From Thermodesulfovibrio sp. 3907-1M (lineage in GTDB: Bacteria > Nitrospirota > Thermodesulfovibrionia > Thermodesulfovibrionales > Thermodesulfovibrionaceae): 64,000 nucleotides of DNA. This document shows positions 53,473-62,696 of this stretch, one piece after another (position 1 is the first letter of the stretch; every line of letters begins with the position of its first letter). Location of the stretch: the NCBI RefSeq assembly GCF_040450955.1, contig NZ_CP144373.1, positions 1,840,486-1,904,485 on the forward strand, given 5' to 3'. The notes under the pieces were generated by a model, which saw nothing but the letters and a program-made list of their open reading frames with translations, was not told where the DNA came from and searched no databases. The position numbers were made by a program, and so were the translations under genes.

Positions 53473-54426
53473 TTGTTCAAATTTTTTGTCTTTTTTATTT
53501 TATCGCTGAGTTTCTTAATTAAATCAGTCTGGGCAGAGGAAAATAAATTTTTTGTTGACAAAGTAGTAGCTGTGGTTAATAAGGAAGTTATTACATGGAG
53601 TGAACTTTACAAATTTATGGAGTTCAATGCAAAGGATGAGTTTAAAGCATTAAATCCTGATGAAAAATTCAAATACTTCAAAGCTCATGAGGAAGAGTTC
53701 CTTGAAAAACTTATTGATACAAAACTTCAGATTGAGGAAGCAGAAAGATACGGAATTTTTGTTAGTGATAGTGAGATAGAAGGAGCAATAAATGATATAA
53801 AGAAAAAATACAATCTCACTGAAGAAGGCTTCATAGAAATACTTAAAAAGGAAGGAATGACTCTTAATGATTACAAAAAGATGCTTAAGGAACAGATAAT
53901 AATCGGAAGAGCATTGAACTCACTTGTAAGGAGCAAGATCATTGTTACTGATGCTGAGATAAATGGATACATCGGAGCTCATCCTGAACTAAGTTGTGAT
54001 AATGATGGATACTATGTGAGTCAGATATTTATCAAAAAAAGAGAAAATCCAGAGGAATTAAAGGCAAAAATCAATGAGATTTTTAAAAGACTTATTCAGG
54101 GAGAATCCTTTAGCAAAGTTGCCTCTCAGATGAGTGAGGATGTATCAGCGAGATCAGGAGGAGCAATCGGAGTTTTGAAAAAAAATGAAATTGCCCGAGA
54201 ACTTTCAAATCTTTTTTCCAAAATGAGTGTAGGGCAAATAAGCGAACCAATGATGACAGAGCAGGGAGTTTTTATTTTTAAGCTTGATGGAGTATGTTTC
54301 AGCAAAGGCTCACAAGAGCTTGTAAATTATGTGAGAAATCTTTTAGAAGATGAAAAATTTAAAAAAGAATATAAACTCTGGACAAGAGGGCTTCGTCAGA
54401 GAGCTTACATTGAAATTATGGATTAG
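53473..54426 (+). CDS. SurA/PpiC-type periplasmic peptidyl-prolyl isomerase
   Basis: 317 residues from a TTG at 53473. That start is preferred because AGGAGG lies 8 nt upstream and it gives a clean signal peptide (about 1-20, ending VWA). An ATG at 53440 would add an 11-residue acidic/basic extension. The N-terminal SurA-like chaperone part has VDKVVAVVNKEVITWSEL and LIDTKLQIEEAERYGI. One parvulin domain follows (YVSQIFIKKRENPEELKAKI, FSKVASQMSEDVSARSGGAI, LFSKMSVGQISEPM). It helps outer-membrane protein folding, which fits with LptD in the same run. Confidence 0.88.
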   Translation: MFKFFVFFILSLSFLIKSVWAEENKFFVDKVVAVVNKEVITWSELYKFMEFNAKDEFKALNPDEKFKYFKAHEEEFLEKLIDTKLQIEEAERYGIFVSDSEIEGAINDIKKKYNLTEEGFIEILKKEGMTLNDYKKMLKEQIIIGRALNSLVRSKIIVTDAEINGYIGAHPELSCDNDGYYVSQIFIKKRENPEELKAKINEIFKRLIQGESFSKVASQMSEDVSARSGGAIGVLKKNEIARELSNLFSKMSVGQISEPMMTEQGVFIFKLDGVCFSKGSQELVNYVRNLLEDEKFKKEYKLWTRGLRQRAYIEIMD

Positions 54427-54429
54427 TCT

Positions 54430-55167
54430 ATGATGAAAAGATTGCAAAAAATTCTCTCTGACTTTGGAATTGCTTCCAGAAGAAAAGCAGAAGAATTAAT
54501 TAAAGAAGGAAGAGTTACTGTAAATGGTGAGATTGCTCATCTTGGACAGAAGGCAGACCCTGAAAAAGACTACATAAAAGTTGATGGAAAACTTCTCATA
54601 AGACCTGAACCAAAAGTTTATTATGCTTTTTACAAGCCGAGAAAAGTAATAACTTCACTGATTGATCCACAAGGAAGACCAACAATAAAAAATTTTTTAA
54701 AAGGTATTAAATTCAGGGTTTATCCAGTTGGCAGGCTTGACTATGACTCTGAAGGCTTACTAATTCTTACCAATGATGGAGAGCTTGCCTATCGCATAAT
54801 GCATCCAAGTTCAGAGATTGAAAAAACCTATCTAGTAAAAGTTGACGGAATAATTGAACCTGAAACAATTGAAAAACTGAGAAAAGGTATAAAAATTGAG
54901 GGAAAACTTGCAGTTCCTGTAAGTGTTAATTTTGTCAAAAAACTTAAAGCAAACTCTTGGATAAGAATTACGCTTCATGAAGGAAGAAAGCGTCAGATTC
55001 GTAAAATGCTGGAAAAAGTAGGACATCCTGTGATAAGACTTATAAGAGTTTCTATTGACGGTATTAAATTGGGAGAACTTAAACCAGGGCAATACAGAGC
55101 ATTGACGAAAGAAGAAGTAGAGGAGTTAAAAAAGAGAGCCGGATTGATAAAAAAATCTCAAAAATAA
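54430..55167 (+). CDS. rluB: 23S rRNA pseudouridine synthase, RluB type
   Basis: RsuA/RluB/RluE/RluF family, 245 residues. N-terminal S4 RNA-binding domain (about 3-55; LQKILSDFGIASRRKAEELI). The catalytic domain has PVGRLDYDSEGLLILTNDG with Asp104 and HEGRKRQIRKML near the end. The family splits by target, and RluB (23S rRNA helix 89) is the likeliest. RsuA-like or RluF-like action cannot be excluded. ATG ATG at the start with no strong ribosome binding site. Confidence 0.88.
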   Translation: MMKRLQKILSDFGIASRRKAEELIKEGRVTVNGEIAHLGQKADPEKDYIKVDGKLLIRPEPKVYYAFYKPRKVITSLIDPQGRPTIKNFLKGIKFRVYPVGRLDYDSEGLLILTNDGELAYRIMHPSSEIEKTYLVKVDGIIEPETIEKLRKGIKIEGKLAVPVSVNFVKKLKANSWIRITLHEGRKRQIRKMLEKVGHPVIRLIRVSIDGIKLGELKPGQYRALTKEEVEELKKRAGLIKKSQK

Positions 55168-55177
55168 AATTCAAAGA

Positions 55178-56350
55178 ATGAAATATAAAATTAAAGTAAA
55201 ACCTGAAGACTTTATTGTAAAAGAGATAAGTTCAATACCATTGAAAGAAGAAGGTCCATACAGTGTTTTTATTTTAAAGAAGACAGGATGGAATACCTTT
55301 GATCTATTAAAAAAAATTGCACGAAAGTTGAAAATTCCCCTTGACAACATCTCCTATGGAGGTAAAAAAGACAGACACGGCATTACAGAACAGTTCATAA
55401 CAATAAAGAATCCACCTCGTAAGATTAATCTAAAAGAAGACCACTTTGAACTCAAACATGTTGGATTTTCAGATCAACCGATGACTCCACTGCTAATTGA
55501 TTGCAATGTATTTAAACTAACTGTAAGAGCCATACCAGAAAAAATGATTGATCTTATCATGCAGCGCATAGAAAAAGTTAAAACACAAGGATTTATAAAC
55601 TACTTTGATGATCAGCGTTTTGGAAGCTATGATCCAGACCAGGGCTTTATTGCTGAAAAAATCGTTAAAGGGCATTACAATGGAGCACTAAAAATTTATC
55701 TTACTCACATATATCCTGAAGATAAAAAATTAGCAAAGGAAAGAAAAAGAAAGATTTTTGAAAACTGGGGAAACTGGAGCGTCTGCCTGAGTTTAGCAAA
55801 AACAAAGTTTGAAAAATTTACATTCAGATATCTTAAAGAGCATCCAAAGGATTATCTTTTACCTCTGCAGAAAATTCCTAAAGAGGAAATGTCAATGTTT
55901 TTTGCTGCCTATCAAAGCTTTATATGGAATGAAACAGTAAAAAGGCTTATCAAAAAATTGCTACCACAGGAGAATCTCCTTTATCATAAAGGAGTTGCAG
56001 GAGAATACATATTTTTTGATGAAATTGATGACAAAATTTTTGAATATCTTAAAAACCTGGAAATTCCCTTAATCTCTTCAAAAACAGAAATATCAGATAC
56101 TGTCGTTGAAGAAATATATAATGAGATAGTTTCAGAAAGGCAGATAAGACCTGCACAGTTTAATCTAAAGAAAATAAGGCAGGCATTCTTTAAATCAGTT
56201 CCCAGAGTAATTCTTGTTATTCCAAAACTACAGTATAAAATTGGAGATGACGAGGTTTATGAAGGCAAAAAGAAACTCATTGTTGGATTTATTCTTCCCA
56301 GAGGTTCCTATGCCACAATGGTTATTAAAAGAATTTTTGCAAAGAAATAG
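55178..56350 (+). CDS. truD: tRNA pseudouridine-13 synthase TruD
   Basis: TruD family enzyme, 390 residues. It begins YKIKVKPEDFIVKEIS; the catalytic Asp65 lies in YGGKKDRHGITEQ. Further motifs: FINYFDDQRFGSY and AAYQSFIWNETVKRLI, and the C-terminal YATMVIKRIF. The TRUD insertion domain is present. Full length. It follows two other RNA-modifying or chaperone genes; the LigD-type phosphoesterase follows after 8 bp. Confidence 0.94.
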   Translation: MKYKIKVKPEDFIVKEISSIPLKEEGPYSVFILKKTGWNTFDLLKKIARKLKIPLDNISYGGKKDRHGITEQFITIKNPPRKINLKEDHFELKHVGFSDQPMTPLLIDCNVFKLTVRAIPEKMIDLIMQRIEKVKTQGFINYFDDQRFGSYDPDQGFIAEKIVKGHYNGALKIYLTHIYPEDKKLAKERKRKIFENWGNWSVCLSLAKTKFEKFTFRYLKEHPKDYLLPLQKIPKEEMSMFFAAYQSFIWNETVKRLIKKLLPQENLLYHKGVAGEYIFFDEIDDKIFEYLKNLEIPLISSKTEISDTVVEEIYNEIVSERQIRPAQFNLKKIRQAFFKSVPRVILVIPKLQYKIGDDEVYEGKKKLIVGFILPRGSYATMVIKRIFAKK

Positions 56351-56358
56351 GAGGGAGC

Positions 56359-56775
56359 ATGCCCTATTTTGTTGTCCATGAGCATCATGCAAAAAAGCTT
56401 CACTTTGATTTAAGACTTGAAAAGGATGGAGTACTCAAATCATGGGCAATTCCAAAAGGTCCTTCAATGAACCCTAAGGATAAGCGTCTTGCCATTCAGG
56501 TGGAAGACCATGCACTGGAGTATGGTAATTTTGAAGGAGTTATTCCCGAAGGGCAGTATGGAGCTGGAGAAGTCTATATCTGGGATAGAGGTAGTTACAG
56601 CACTGTAAAAGGCTCTCCTGAAGAGGGGCAGTGGGAGATTTTTATGGAAGGTGAGATTTTAAAGGGAAACTTTGTTTTAGTGAGACTTAAAGGAAAATCA
56701 GATGAGTGGCTTTTTATTAAGAAAAAGGACAGATTTGCTGATTACAATTTTAAACTGAAGCTTAAATCTCCATGA
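56359..56775 (+). CDS. Stand-alone LigD-type 3'-phosphoesterase
   Basis: 138 residues, consisting only of the PE domain of bacterial LigD, which trims 3'-phosphates and ribonucleotides at DNA ends. Diagnostic text: FVVHEHHAKKLHFDLRLE (His9, His15, Asp17), VEDHALEYGNFEGVIPEGQY (His51) and YIWDRGSY. No polymerase or ligase domain, and no Ku gene, is present in the window. AGGAGGG precedes the ATG. Its end overlaps the convergent hslO gene by 14 bp. Confidence 0.9.
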   Translation: MPYFVVHEHHAKKLHFDLRLEKDGVLKSWAIPKGPSMNPKDKRLAIQVEDHALEYGNFEGVIPEGQYGAGEVYIWDRGSYSTVKGSPEEGQWEIFMEGEILKGNFVLVRLKGKSDEWLFIKKKDRFADYNFKLKLKSP

Positions 56776-57625
56776 GAAGACTCTGTAATTCTTCTACAGT
56801 TACCTTATATTTTTTCTTACAGAAATAGCATTCAACCTCAACTGTTTCACCTTCATCAATCATTTTTTGAATTTCTTCTCTTCCAAGAGTAATAATTGCA
56901 CTGATAACTCTATCTTTTGTACATGGACAGAAGTATGCCACACTGCCTCTATGAAGAACCTCAATGGGAAGTCCTACGGCTTCTTCAAGAATTCTTAGAC
57001 AATCCATTCCCTGCAGTATCATTGATGAAGCTGATGGAGTTTGATAAAGCTTTCTTTCAAGAAAATCAATTATCTCAGCCCTTGTTTCAGGCATTGTCTG
57101 AATCATAAATCCACCTGCTGCCTTAACTGAATTGTCTGGTTCTACATAAACTCCAAGAGAGACTGCTGAAGGAATTTGTTCAGAAACATTCAAATAATAG
57201 GCAAGGTCTCTTGCAATCTCACCTGTTTGAAGTGCCACACTGCTCTGGTAGTATTCTCTTAAACCAAGGTCTCTTATCACATTTAAAAAGCCTTTACCTA
57301 TTGCCCTTCCCACATCAATCTTCTCATTTTTCAATCCCATGTAAATATGAGGTCTTTTAACATAGGCACGAACTCTGTAAAGAAAGTCTGCTTCAGCAAC
57401 AACTTCTTTAAGAGGTCCGTCACCTTTTATCTGAATCATTACTTTTTGTCTGTCCTTAAGTGTTGATGCCAAAAGAAGGCTTCCCGCAATAACCCTTCCC
57501 ATAGCTGCAGTTGCTGTGGGCCAGGTATCATGAATTTTTCTTGCATACTCAACTGTTTCTGTGCAAATCGTTGCTACAACTAAAACATGCTCATCCTTTA
57601 TTAATCCCTTTAGGACTTCATCCAT
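56762..57625 (-). CDS. hslO: Redox-regulated chaperone Hsp33
   Basis: Holdase activated by oxidation, 287 residues. The C-terminal zinc site has C-x-C at 233-235 (YFCPCTKDRV) and C-x2-C at 266-269 (ECYFCKKKY), which release zinc and form disulphides under oxidative stress. The N-terminal core reads EYARKIHDTWPTATAAMGRV and IQTMPETRAEII. Full length. It overlaps the adenosyltransferase gene by 8 bp. Confidence 0.95.
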   Translation of the reverse strand: MDEVLKGLIKDEHVLVVATICTETVEYARKIHDTWPTATAAMGRVIAGSLLLASTLKDRQKVMIQIKGDGPLKEVVAEADFLYRVRAYVKRPHIYMGLKNEKIDVGRAIGKGFLNVIRDLGLREYYQSSVALQTGEIARDLAYYLNVSEQIPSAVSLGVYVEPDNSVKAAGGFMIQTMPETRAEIIDFLERKLYQTPSASSMILQGMDCLRILEEAVGLPIEVLHRGSVAYFCPCTKDRVISAIITLGREEIQKMIDEGETVEVECYFCKKKYKVTVEELQSLLMEI

Positions 57626-58400
57626 CTAAAAAAGCCTCCACAGTCTGTTTTTTCTCTAAGCTTAGAGTTTTTTTAGCATTACCCATGTAAATGAATATCT
57701 CAATAAATCCATCACTGTTTATAACTGCTGCAGGTTTATGGGGATACTGTGAATAAAAGCTTACCACTGGAAGTATTAACTCATTAATTTTTATTTGCCT
57801 TATTTTTTTACCCTCTGGCTTTATATTGGTTATCGCGTTGCCGAATCTGTCAATGTAAACTATTTTACCAACAATTTTGTCATCAAAGCCCTGAATATCA
57901 TAAAGAGTTTTGAAGACTTTAATATCCTTTGCAGGACCTCCGAATTCATTTATTTCAATACCCTTTGAAAGCCATGCAGCAGCTGGTGCAAAAACATCTC
58001 TACCCTGAAAAGTAGGACTTTTTCTTAAAAAGTATTTTTCATTTTCAATGGACACAGCATAGAAAGGCTCCTTTAAAATATAACTGAGAATACCATTATC
58101 AGGTGCAACAAAGTAGTGCCCCTGTGATTTCACTATTAAAGCTTTTCTCTGAGATCCCACTTCTGGATCAACAACTGCTATGTGAATGCTTCCTTCAGGA
58201 AAATACTGAAAACTCTCATACAGAACAAAAGCAGCATCTTCAACTGACTGAGGTTCAATTTCATGAGTAATGTCAACTATTCTTACATGCGGGTTTATAC
58301 TTAAAATAACTCCTTTCATCTGTCCAACAAAAGGATCTTTTAAACCAAAATCTGTCAGAATCGTAATTATTTTACTGGATGAAGCTTCCAATGATTTCAT
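57618..58400 (-). CDS. SAM hydroxide adenosyltransferase (DUF62)
   Basis: 260 residues, of the fluorinase/chlorinase-like family that hydrolyses SAM to adenosine and methionine. Motifs: IITILTDFGLKDPFVGQMKG, VDITHEIEPQSVEDAAFVL, VDPEVGSQRKALIV, APDNGILSYI and IDRFGNAITNI. The halogenase-specific loop is absent, as expected for the hydroxide type. The ATG at 58400 overlaps pyrD by 29 bp; a shorter start is possible because the first eight residues look non-conserved. Confidence 0.9.
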   Translation of the reverse strand: MKSLEASSSKIITILTDFGLKDPFVGQMKGVILSINPHVRIVDITHEIEPQSVEDAAFVLYESFQYFPEGSIHIAVVDPEVGSQRKALIVKSQGHYFVAPDNGILSYILKEPFYAVSIENEKYFLRKSPTFQGRDVFAPAAAWLSKGIEINEFGGPAKDIKVFKTLYDIQGFDDKIVGKIVYIDRFGNAITNIKPEGKKIRQIKINELILPVVSFYSQYPHKPAAVINSDGFIEIFIYMGNAKKTLSLEKKQTVEAFLDG

Positions 58401-59283
58401 TTACATCTTTTATTTTTTCTTCAATCAAAAACTGTTTGATTCCCTCAATTATTTCAACTGTTGCCTGAGGATTTATAAAATTAGCTGTTCCCACCTGAAT
58501 AGCTCTTGCTCCAACAATTAAAAACTGTAATGCATCCTCTGCAGTAACAATTCCTCCTATTCCAATCACTGGAATTTTAATAGTCTGTGAAGCTTCCCAT
58601 ACTGCTCTTAATGCTATGGGCTTTATTGCAGGACCTGAGAGACCTCCTGTGGAAGTTCCTAACATACTTCTACGGGTTTTTATATCAATAACCATTGCAG
58701 GAATTGTGTTAATCAGAGAAACAGCATCGGCACCTTCATCTTCACAGATTTTTGCCATTAAAGCAACATCTCCTTGAGGACTTAGTTTTACAATTAATGT
58801 TTTTTTTGTAATGGCTCTAACTTCCTTTACAGCTTTTTTCAGCAGCTCGGGTTCCAGCCCCATTCTTCTCCACTCACTGTCTTTGTTAGGGCATGAAACA
58901 TTCATCTCAAGAGCATTAATCTCTTGCAGGGAATCAAGTAAACGAGCCATTTCAATATATTCTTCAAGATTTTCACCGAAAAAATTAACTATTATGTTAG
59001 TGTTAAACTTTTTCAAAAATGGAAGTTTTTCTTTCTTGAATTCTTCAAATCCTATGTTTTGTAATCCGATGGAGTTAATCATTCCACAGGCAGTCTCATA
59101 AATTCTTGGAGGAGGATTTCCCTGTTTTGGCTGCAGGGAAAGCCCTTTTACAACAACTCCGCCTAAAAGATTGAGATCAACAAACTGGGAATACTCAAGT
59201 CCGTATCCAAATGTGCCAGAAGCTGTTAAAACAGGATTTTTAAAAGTAAGATTACCTATTTTAACTTCTAAGGATGGCATCAT
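58372..59283 (-). CDS. pyrD: Dihydroorotate dehydrogenase, class 1B
   Basis: FMN enzyme oxidising dihydroorotate to orotate in pyrimidine synthesis, 303 residues. Motifs: VLTASGTFGYGLEY, VVKGLSLQPKQGNPPPR, and EMNVSCPN with catalytic Cys131. GLSGPAIKPIALRAV and VGIGGIVTAEDALQFL-like text bind FMN. The class 1B type works with the Fe-S/FAD subunit PyrK, encoded immediately upstream with a 4-bp overlap. Confidence 0.96.
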   Translation of the reverse strand: MMPSLEVKIGNLTFKNPVLTASGTFGYGLEYSQFVDLNLLGGVVVKGLSLQPKQGNPPPRIYETACGMINSIGLQNIGFEEFKKEKLPFLKKFNTNIIVNFFGENLEEYIEMARLLDSLQEINALEMNVSCPNKDSEWRRMGLEPELLKKAVKEVRAITKKTLIVKLSPQGDVALMAKICEDEGADAVSLINTIPAMVIDIKTRRSMLGTSTGGLSGPAIKPIALRAVWEASQTIKIPVIGIGGIVTAEDALQFLIVGARAIQVGTANFINPQATVEIIEGIKQFLIEEKIKDVNEIIGSFIQ

Positions 59284-60026
59284 AACAAAAGCTCCTTAAT
59301 CTCAAAAACAGGTCCATCCGTACAAACTCTTTTAAATCCCTGCTTTGTTTCTATTACGCAGCCAAGACATGCACCAACTCCGCAAGCCATTCTCTCCTCA
59401 GTAGCTACATAACATGGTTGAGCTTCGTTAACTATCTTTTTAAGCTCTTTTAGCATTACCATAGGTCCGCACGCATAAATGGGCAAGGATAAACTTTTGC
59501 CTTTTTCTTTAAATAGCTCTGTAACAACGCCTCTGTACGTATATGATGTTTCTTTTTCTGTGGAAATATAAACATGCTTTGCAAGCTCTTTTAACTCTTC
59601 ATAAAAGAGTATCTCGTTTTCGTTTCTTACTCCGTAAAAAAGATGCGCCTTTTTAGGAAATTTTTTAATTAGATAATAAACTGAAGCAAGTCCGATTCCT
59701 CCTGCAATTACTATAAAGTCTCCCTGAGGAAAGGGATACCATTTTCCAAACGGACCTGTAACAGTCAGAAGCTCATCTTTTTTAAGTTGACTCAGTATCT
59801 TTGTTCCCTTTCCTTTTACTCTGTATAAAAATTTTATTTCACCACAGACATGGTCAAAAATGCTAAACGGCCTTCCAAGAAGGGGGTCAAGTCTGTGATT
59901 TAACCTTAGAATGCAGAACTGTCCTGGTTTTGTTTCAATGTTCTCAGGAATTTCAAGGGATATTAAATAAATCTCCTCTGTAACTGCTTCGTTAGTTATT
60001 ATTTTTGATTTAAATAACTTATTCAA
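59280..60026 (-). CDS. pyrK: Dihydroorotate dehydrogenase electron-transfer subunit
   Basis: FAD and [2Fe-2S] subunit passing electrons from PyrD to NAD, 248 residues. FAD-binding text GRPFSIFD (51-58); NAD-binding domain with VIAGGIGLASVYYL. The C-terminal iron-sulfur cluster has Cys215, Cys220, Cys223 and Cys235 (CGVGACLGC...C). Its start overlaps the greA stop region by 8 bp. Confidence 0.95.
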   Translation of the reverse strand: MNKLFKSKIITNEAVTEEIYLISLEIPENIETKPGQFCILRLNHRLDPLLGRPFSIFDHVCGEIKFLYRVKGKGTKILSQLKKDELLTVTGPFGKWYPFPQGDFIVIAGGIGLASVYYLIKKFPKKAHLFYGVRNENEILFYEELKELAKHVYISTEKETSYTYRGVVTELFKEKGKSLSLPIYACGPMVMLKELKKIVNEAQPCYVATEERMACGVGACLGCVIETKQGFKRVCTDGPVFEIKELLL

Positions 60027-60492
60027 AGCTTATAGAGATAATTTCGTAATTAATTGTTCTTGCAGGAGCCTTTATTGTAACCTGATCGCCAACTTCCTTC
60101 CCTATTAAAGCCTTTCCTACAGGTGAAGTAATTGAAATTTTTCCATTTTTTACATCTGCTTCATCAGGACCAACAAGATGAAACTCTTTTTCTTCATCTG
60201 TATCAAGGTCAACCACCTTTACTTTTGCACCAAAGGCAACTTTGTTTTGATTTATCTTTGATGGCTCAATTACATAAGCACGGGAAAGCTTTGCCTGAAG
60301 TTCTTGAATTCTTCCTTCAATAAAAGATTGTTTTTCACGGGCAGCATGATACTCGGCATTTTCTGATAAATCTCCGTGAGCACGGGCTTCTGAAATTGCC
60401 TTTATTATTGCAGGACGCTCAATTTTTATCAGTCTGTCAAGCTCACTTTTGAGTTTTTCATAACCCTCAGGTGTCATTGGAATTCTATCCAT
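60019..60492 (-). CDS. greA: Transcription elongation factor GreA
   Basis: Stimulates transcript cleavage by stalled RNA polymerase, 157 residues. N-terminal coiled coil (about 1-75; MTPEGYEKLKSELDRLIK, SENAEYHAAREKQSFIEGRI) with the acidic tip DLSENAEY. C-terminal FKBP-like domain with ISITSPVGKALIGKEVGD. GGAGG lies upstream of the ATG. It leads the greA-pyrK-pyrD-adenosyltransferase-hslO transcription unit. Confidence 0.97.
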   Translation of the reverse strand: MDRIPMTPEGYEKLKSELDRLIKIERPAIIKAISEARAHGDLSENAEYHAAREKQSFIEGRIQELQAKLSRAYVIEPSKINQNKVAFGAKVKVVDLDTDEEKEFHLVGPDEADVKNGKISITSPVGKALIGKEVGDQVTIKAPARTINYEIISISFE

Positions 60493-60548
60493 TATTCAAG
60501 AGTCCTCCGTCAGTGTTCATTTTATTTTACATTATTTAATTTAGCAAA

Positions 60549-60557
60549 ATTATAACA
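60549..60557 (-). promoter_or_regulatory. greA operon promoter (extended -10)
   Basis: TGTTATAAT on the minus strand, 56 nt before the greA ATG, within the 104-bp gap after the cupin gene. The -35 region (TTCTTA) is weak. A normal leader with GGAGG follows. Confidence 0.5.
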
Positions 60558-60596
60558 TTTCAGTAAAGCATTAAGAATTCTCAAGTTATTACAGTT

Positions 60597-60932
60597 TTAC
60601 CACAGAGCTGGAGCGTGAACAACATAGCATTTCAGTAGAGTTTTAGCCTTCAGTCCGTGTAGTTCCCTGCTACCAATGGCTATGATATCACCTTTTTTTA
60701 CTGGTTGCCAGTCATTGTTAATATACATATCACCTTCACCTTCAATTATAAAAATGCTGTCTACTTCTTTTTCATGGGTGTGCAAAGGGATTTCAACTCC
60801 TGAATCAAGTTCAAGTATTATGATGCTTAACTCCGGATACCTGTCCTTTGTAACTACATAACCAACTTTTACTCCACTAAACTTAGGATGGGGATTCATC
60901 TGAACTTCACTTAAATTAATTTTTAATGCCAT
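60597..60932 (-). CDS. Small cupin-domain protein
   Basis: 111 residues from the ATG at 60932, chosen because GGAGG lies just upstream; a longer frame from 60953 overlaps rlmD. Single cupin_2 barrel: GVEIPLHTHEKEVDSIFIIE with a metal-binding H-x-H and Glu, then VKKGDIIAIGSRELHGL. Such small cupins bind a metal and vary in activity, so no substrate is assigned. It is the last gene of the run from hslU and is followed by the greA promoter. Confidence 0.85.
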   Translation of the reverse strand: MALKINLSEVQMNPHPKFSGVKVGYVVTKDRYPELSIIILELDSGVEIPLHTHEKEVDSIFIIEGEGDMYINNDWQPVKKGDIIAIGSRELHGLKAKTLLKCYVVHAPALW

Positions 60933-60945
60933 GGTAATTCCTCCT

Positions 60946-62115
60946 TTATTCAATCTTCATTAAAGCCACATTTTCAATGTGATATGTCTGGGGAAACATG
61001 TCAACTGGTTGAACTTCTATGAGTTTGTATCCCTTTTCCCTTAAGTATTTCAAGTCTCTTGCAAGGGTGGATGGTTCGCAGGATACATAGATTATTTTTT
61101 TAATCTTTTTTTCAGAAATTGCTTCAAGGACTTCTTTCATACATCCAACTCTTGGTGGATCAAGAACTATAGCATCTGCATCAATGCTATGCTCATTTAA
61201 GGCTTCTTCAGTTTTTTTACAAAGATAGTTGATGTTATCAAAATTTTTAATGTTTATCTGAGCATCTTTATAAGCAGAGCGGCTTTCTTCAATGGCAATA
61301 ACTTTGTCTGCTTTTTTTGCTAAAAAAACTGTAAATGTTCCGACTCCAGCATAGGCATCTATAATTACTCTGTCATCTCTGTCTATGTATTTCAGAACTG
61401 TCTCAATAAGTTTTTCTGCTTGGTAGGTATTTACCTGAAAGAACGAAGGTGCTGATATAAGGAATTCATGTTCAAAAAGTTTTTCAGTATAATTTTTCTG
61501 TCCTGTTTCAATTTCTTCAGTATCCATTTCAGGCTGAACAAGCCACTGTCCTGTGTTTACTCCATATCTTATTGTAACATTGTGGGTTTTTCTCTTTGGT
61601 GTTTTACCCTGTAGAGTAGCAAGAATTTCATTTATTTTTTGATGCAGCAGGAAGCAGTGCTCTACATGAATAAATTTATGGCTTGCTCGCATTTTAAATC
61701 CCAGAAGCCTCTGTCTGTTTATGGAAAAATCAGCCCTATTACGGTAATTGTAAAAAGGCTCTGCTTTAATTGTAAGAAGTGTAAACTCTTCAGGATTTTC
61801 AAAACCTCCAATTCTTTTAAGCTGCTCCATCACAACAATTTCTTTCAATTTTATTTGATAGCTGTATGCCACGTGCTGAAAACTACAGCCACCACACACT
61901 CCAAAGAGTTTACACGGAGGGTCTTCTCTAAAAAATGATGGTTCAACTACATCAACAATCTCTGCTCTAAGATAGTCTCCTTCATCTTTTACTATTTTAG
62001 CTTTTACTGTTTCTCCTGGAATTGCGTAAGGAACAAATACCACTTTACCATCATACTTACCAATTGCCTCACCAAGATGTGCCATACCTGTAAGTTGAAT
62101 TTCTATCTCTTTCAT
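60946..62115 (-). CDS. rlmD: 23S rRNA (uracil-5-)-methyltransferase, RlmD/RumA type
   Basis: SAM-dependent m5U methyltransferase with an Fe-S cluster, 389 residues. TRAM domain (about 1-60). [4Fe-4S] ligands Cys68, Cys74, Cys77 and Cys154 (CKLFGVCGGC, HCFLL). SAM site VIDAYAGVGTF; VLDPPRVGC; nucleophile Cys346 in YVSCEPSTLARDL. The family includes TrmA, RlmC and RlmD, so the exact uridine is a best guess. It overlaps fmdE by 4 bp. Confidence 0.9.
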   Translation of the reverse strand: MKEIEIQLTGMAHLGEAIGKYDGKVVFVPYAIPGETVKAKIVKDEGDYLRAEIVDVVEPSFFREDPPCKLFGVCGGCSFQHVAYSYQIKLKEIVVMEQLKRIGGFENPEEFTLLTIKAEPFYNYRNRADFSINRQRLLGFKMRASHKFIHVEHCFLLHQKINEILATLQGKTPKRKTHNVTIRYGVNTGQWLVQPEMDTEEIETGQKNYTEKLFEHEFLISAPSFFQVNTYQAEKLIETVLKYIDRDDRVIIDAYAGVGTFTVFLAKKADKVIAIEESRSAYKDAQINIKNFDNINYLCKKTEEALNEHSIDADAIVLDPPRVGCMKEVLEAISEKKIKKIIYVSCEPSTLARDLKYLREKGYKLIEVQPVDMFPQTYHIENVALMKIE

Positions 62116-62696
62116 AAATATGCCTCAAAGCAGGGAATGCACAGGATTTTTCCATCCAGTATTCTTGCTTTTGCCTCTGCAACTTTTTCTCCGCAGTTTG
62201 CACATCTCAAGCTTTTAAAAATTCTTGCTTGCCTTGGTGGATCAATCTTAGGATAGGTAATTTTAAGAATTTTCTCTTTTTCTGCATTGAGAATCTGCTT
62301 TATTTTCTCTGCTTTTCTTTTATTTACGAATTCAACAACCTCAGTGGAGCTGTCTCCCTGCATAAATCTTTGCCATAGTGCTTTTTCATCTTCAGTTTCC
62401 TTGAATTCAAAATCAATTGAGATTCTTACAGTTTTACCATTTCTTCTGTTAAAGAATGTGTAAACCTGTTTTCCATAATCCTTAAAAATCAAGTTTCCCT
62501 TTCCAAAAGTGCATCCTGTGACAACCTGAATGGCATCAACAGCGCAGGAATCATTCTCCACTATGCATACAATTTCCTCATCACTGGAGCGGTCTTTGAC
62601 TCCAAGTTCTTCCAGCGCTGCAGTGGACACTCTATATCCAAGTGCAAGCCCTGGGCAGCTATGCCCGTGAAATTTTACTACATCTTCAAATTTCAT
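62112..62696 (-). CDS. FmdE-like protein with zinc ribbon
   Basis: 194 residues. The N-terminal FmdE domain has FHGHSCPGLALGYR (Cys14), ENDSCAVDAIQVVTGCTFGK and LIFKDYGKQVYTFF. A C-terminal zinc ribbon has LRCANCGEKV and LCIPCFEAYL. In methanogens the family is linked to the molybdenum formylmethanofuran dehydrogenase, and in bacteria often to molybdo- or tungsto-enzyme formation. The exact role is unknown. It overlaps rlpA by 11 bp and rlmD by 4 bp. Confidence 0.85.
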   Translation of the reverse strand: MKFEDVVKFHGHSCPGLALGYRVSTAALEELGVKDRSSDEEIVCIVENDSCAVDAIQVVTGCTFGKGNLIFKDYGKQVYTFFNRRNGKTVRISIDFEFKETEDEKALWQRFMQGDSSTEVVEFVNKRKAEKIKQILNAEKEKILKITYPKIDPPRQARIFKSLRCANCGEKVAEAKARILDGKILCIPCFEAYL

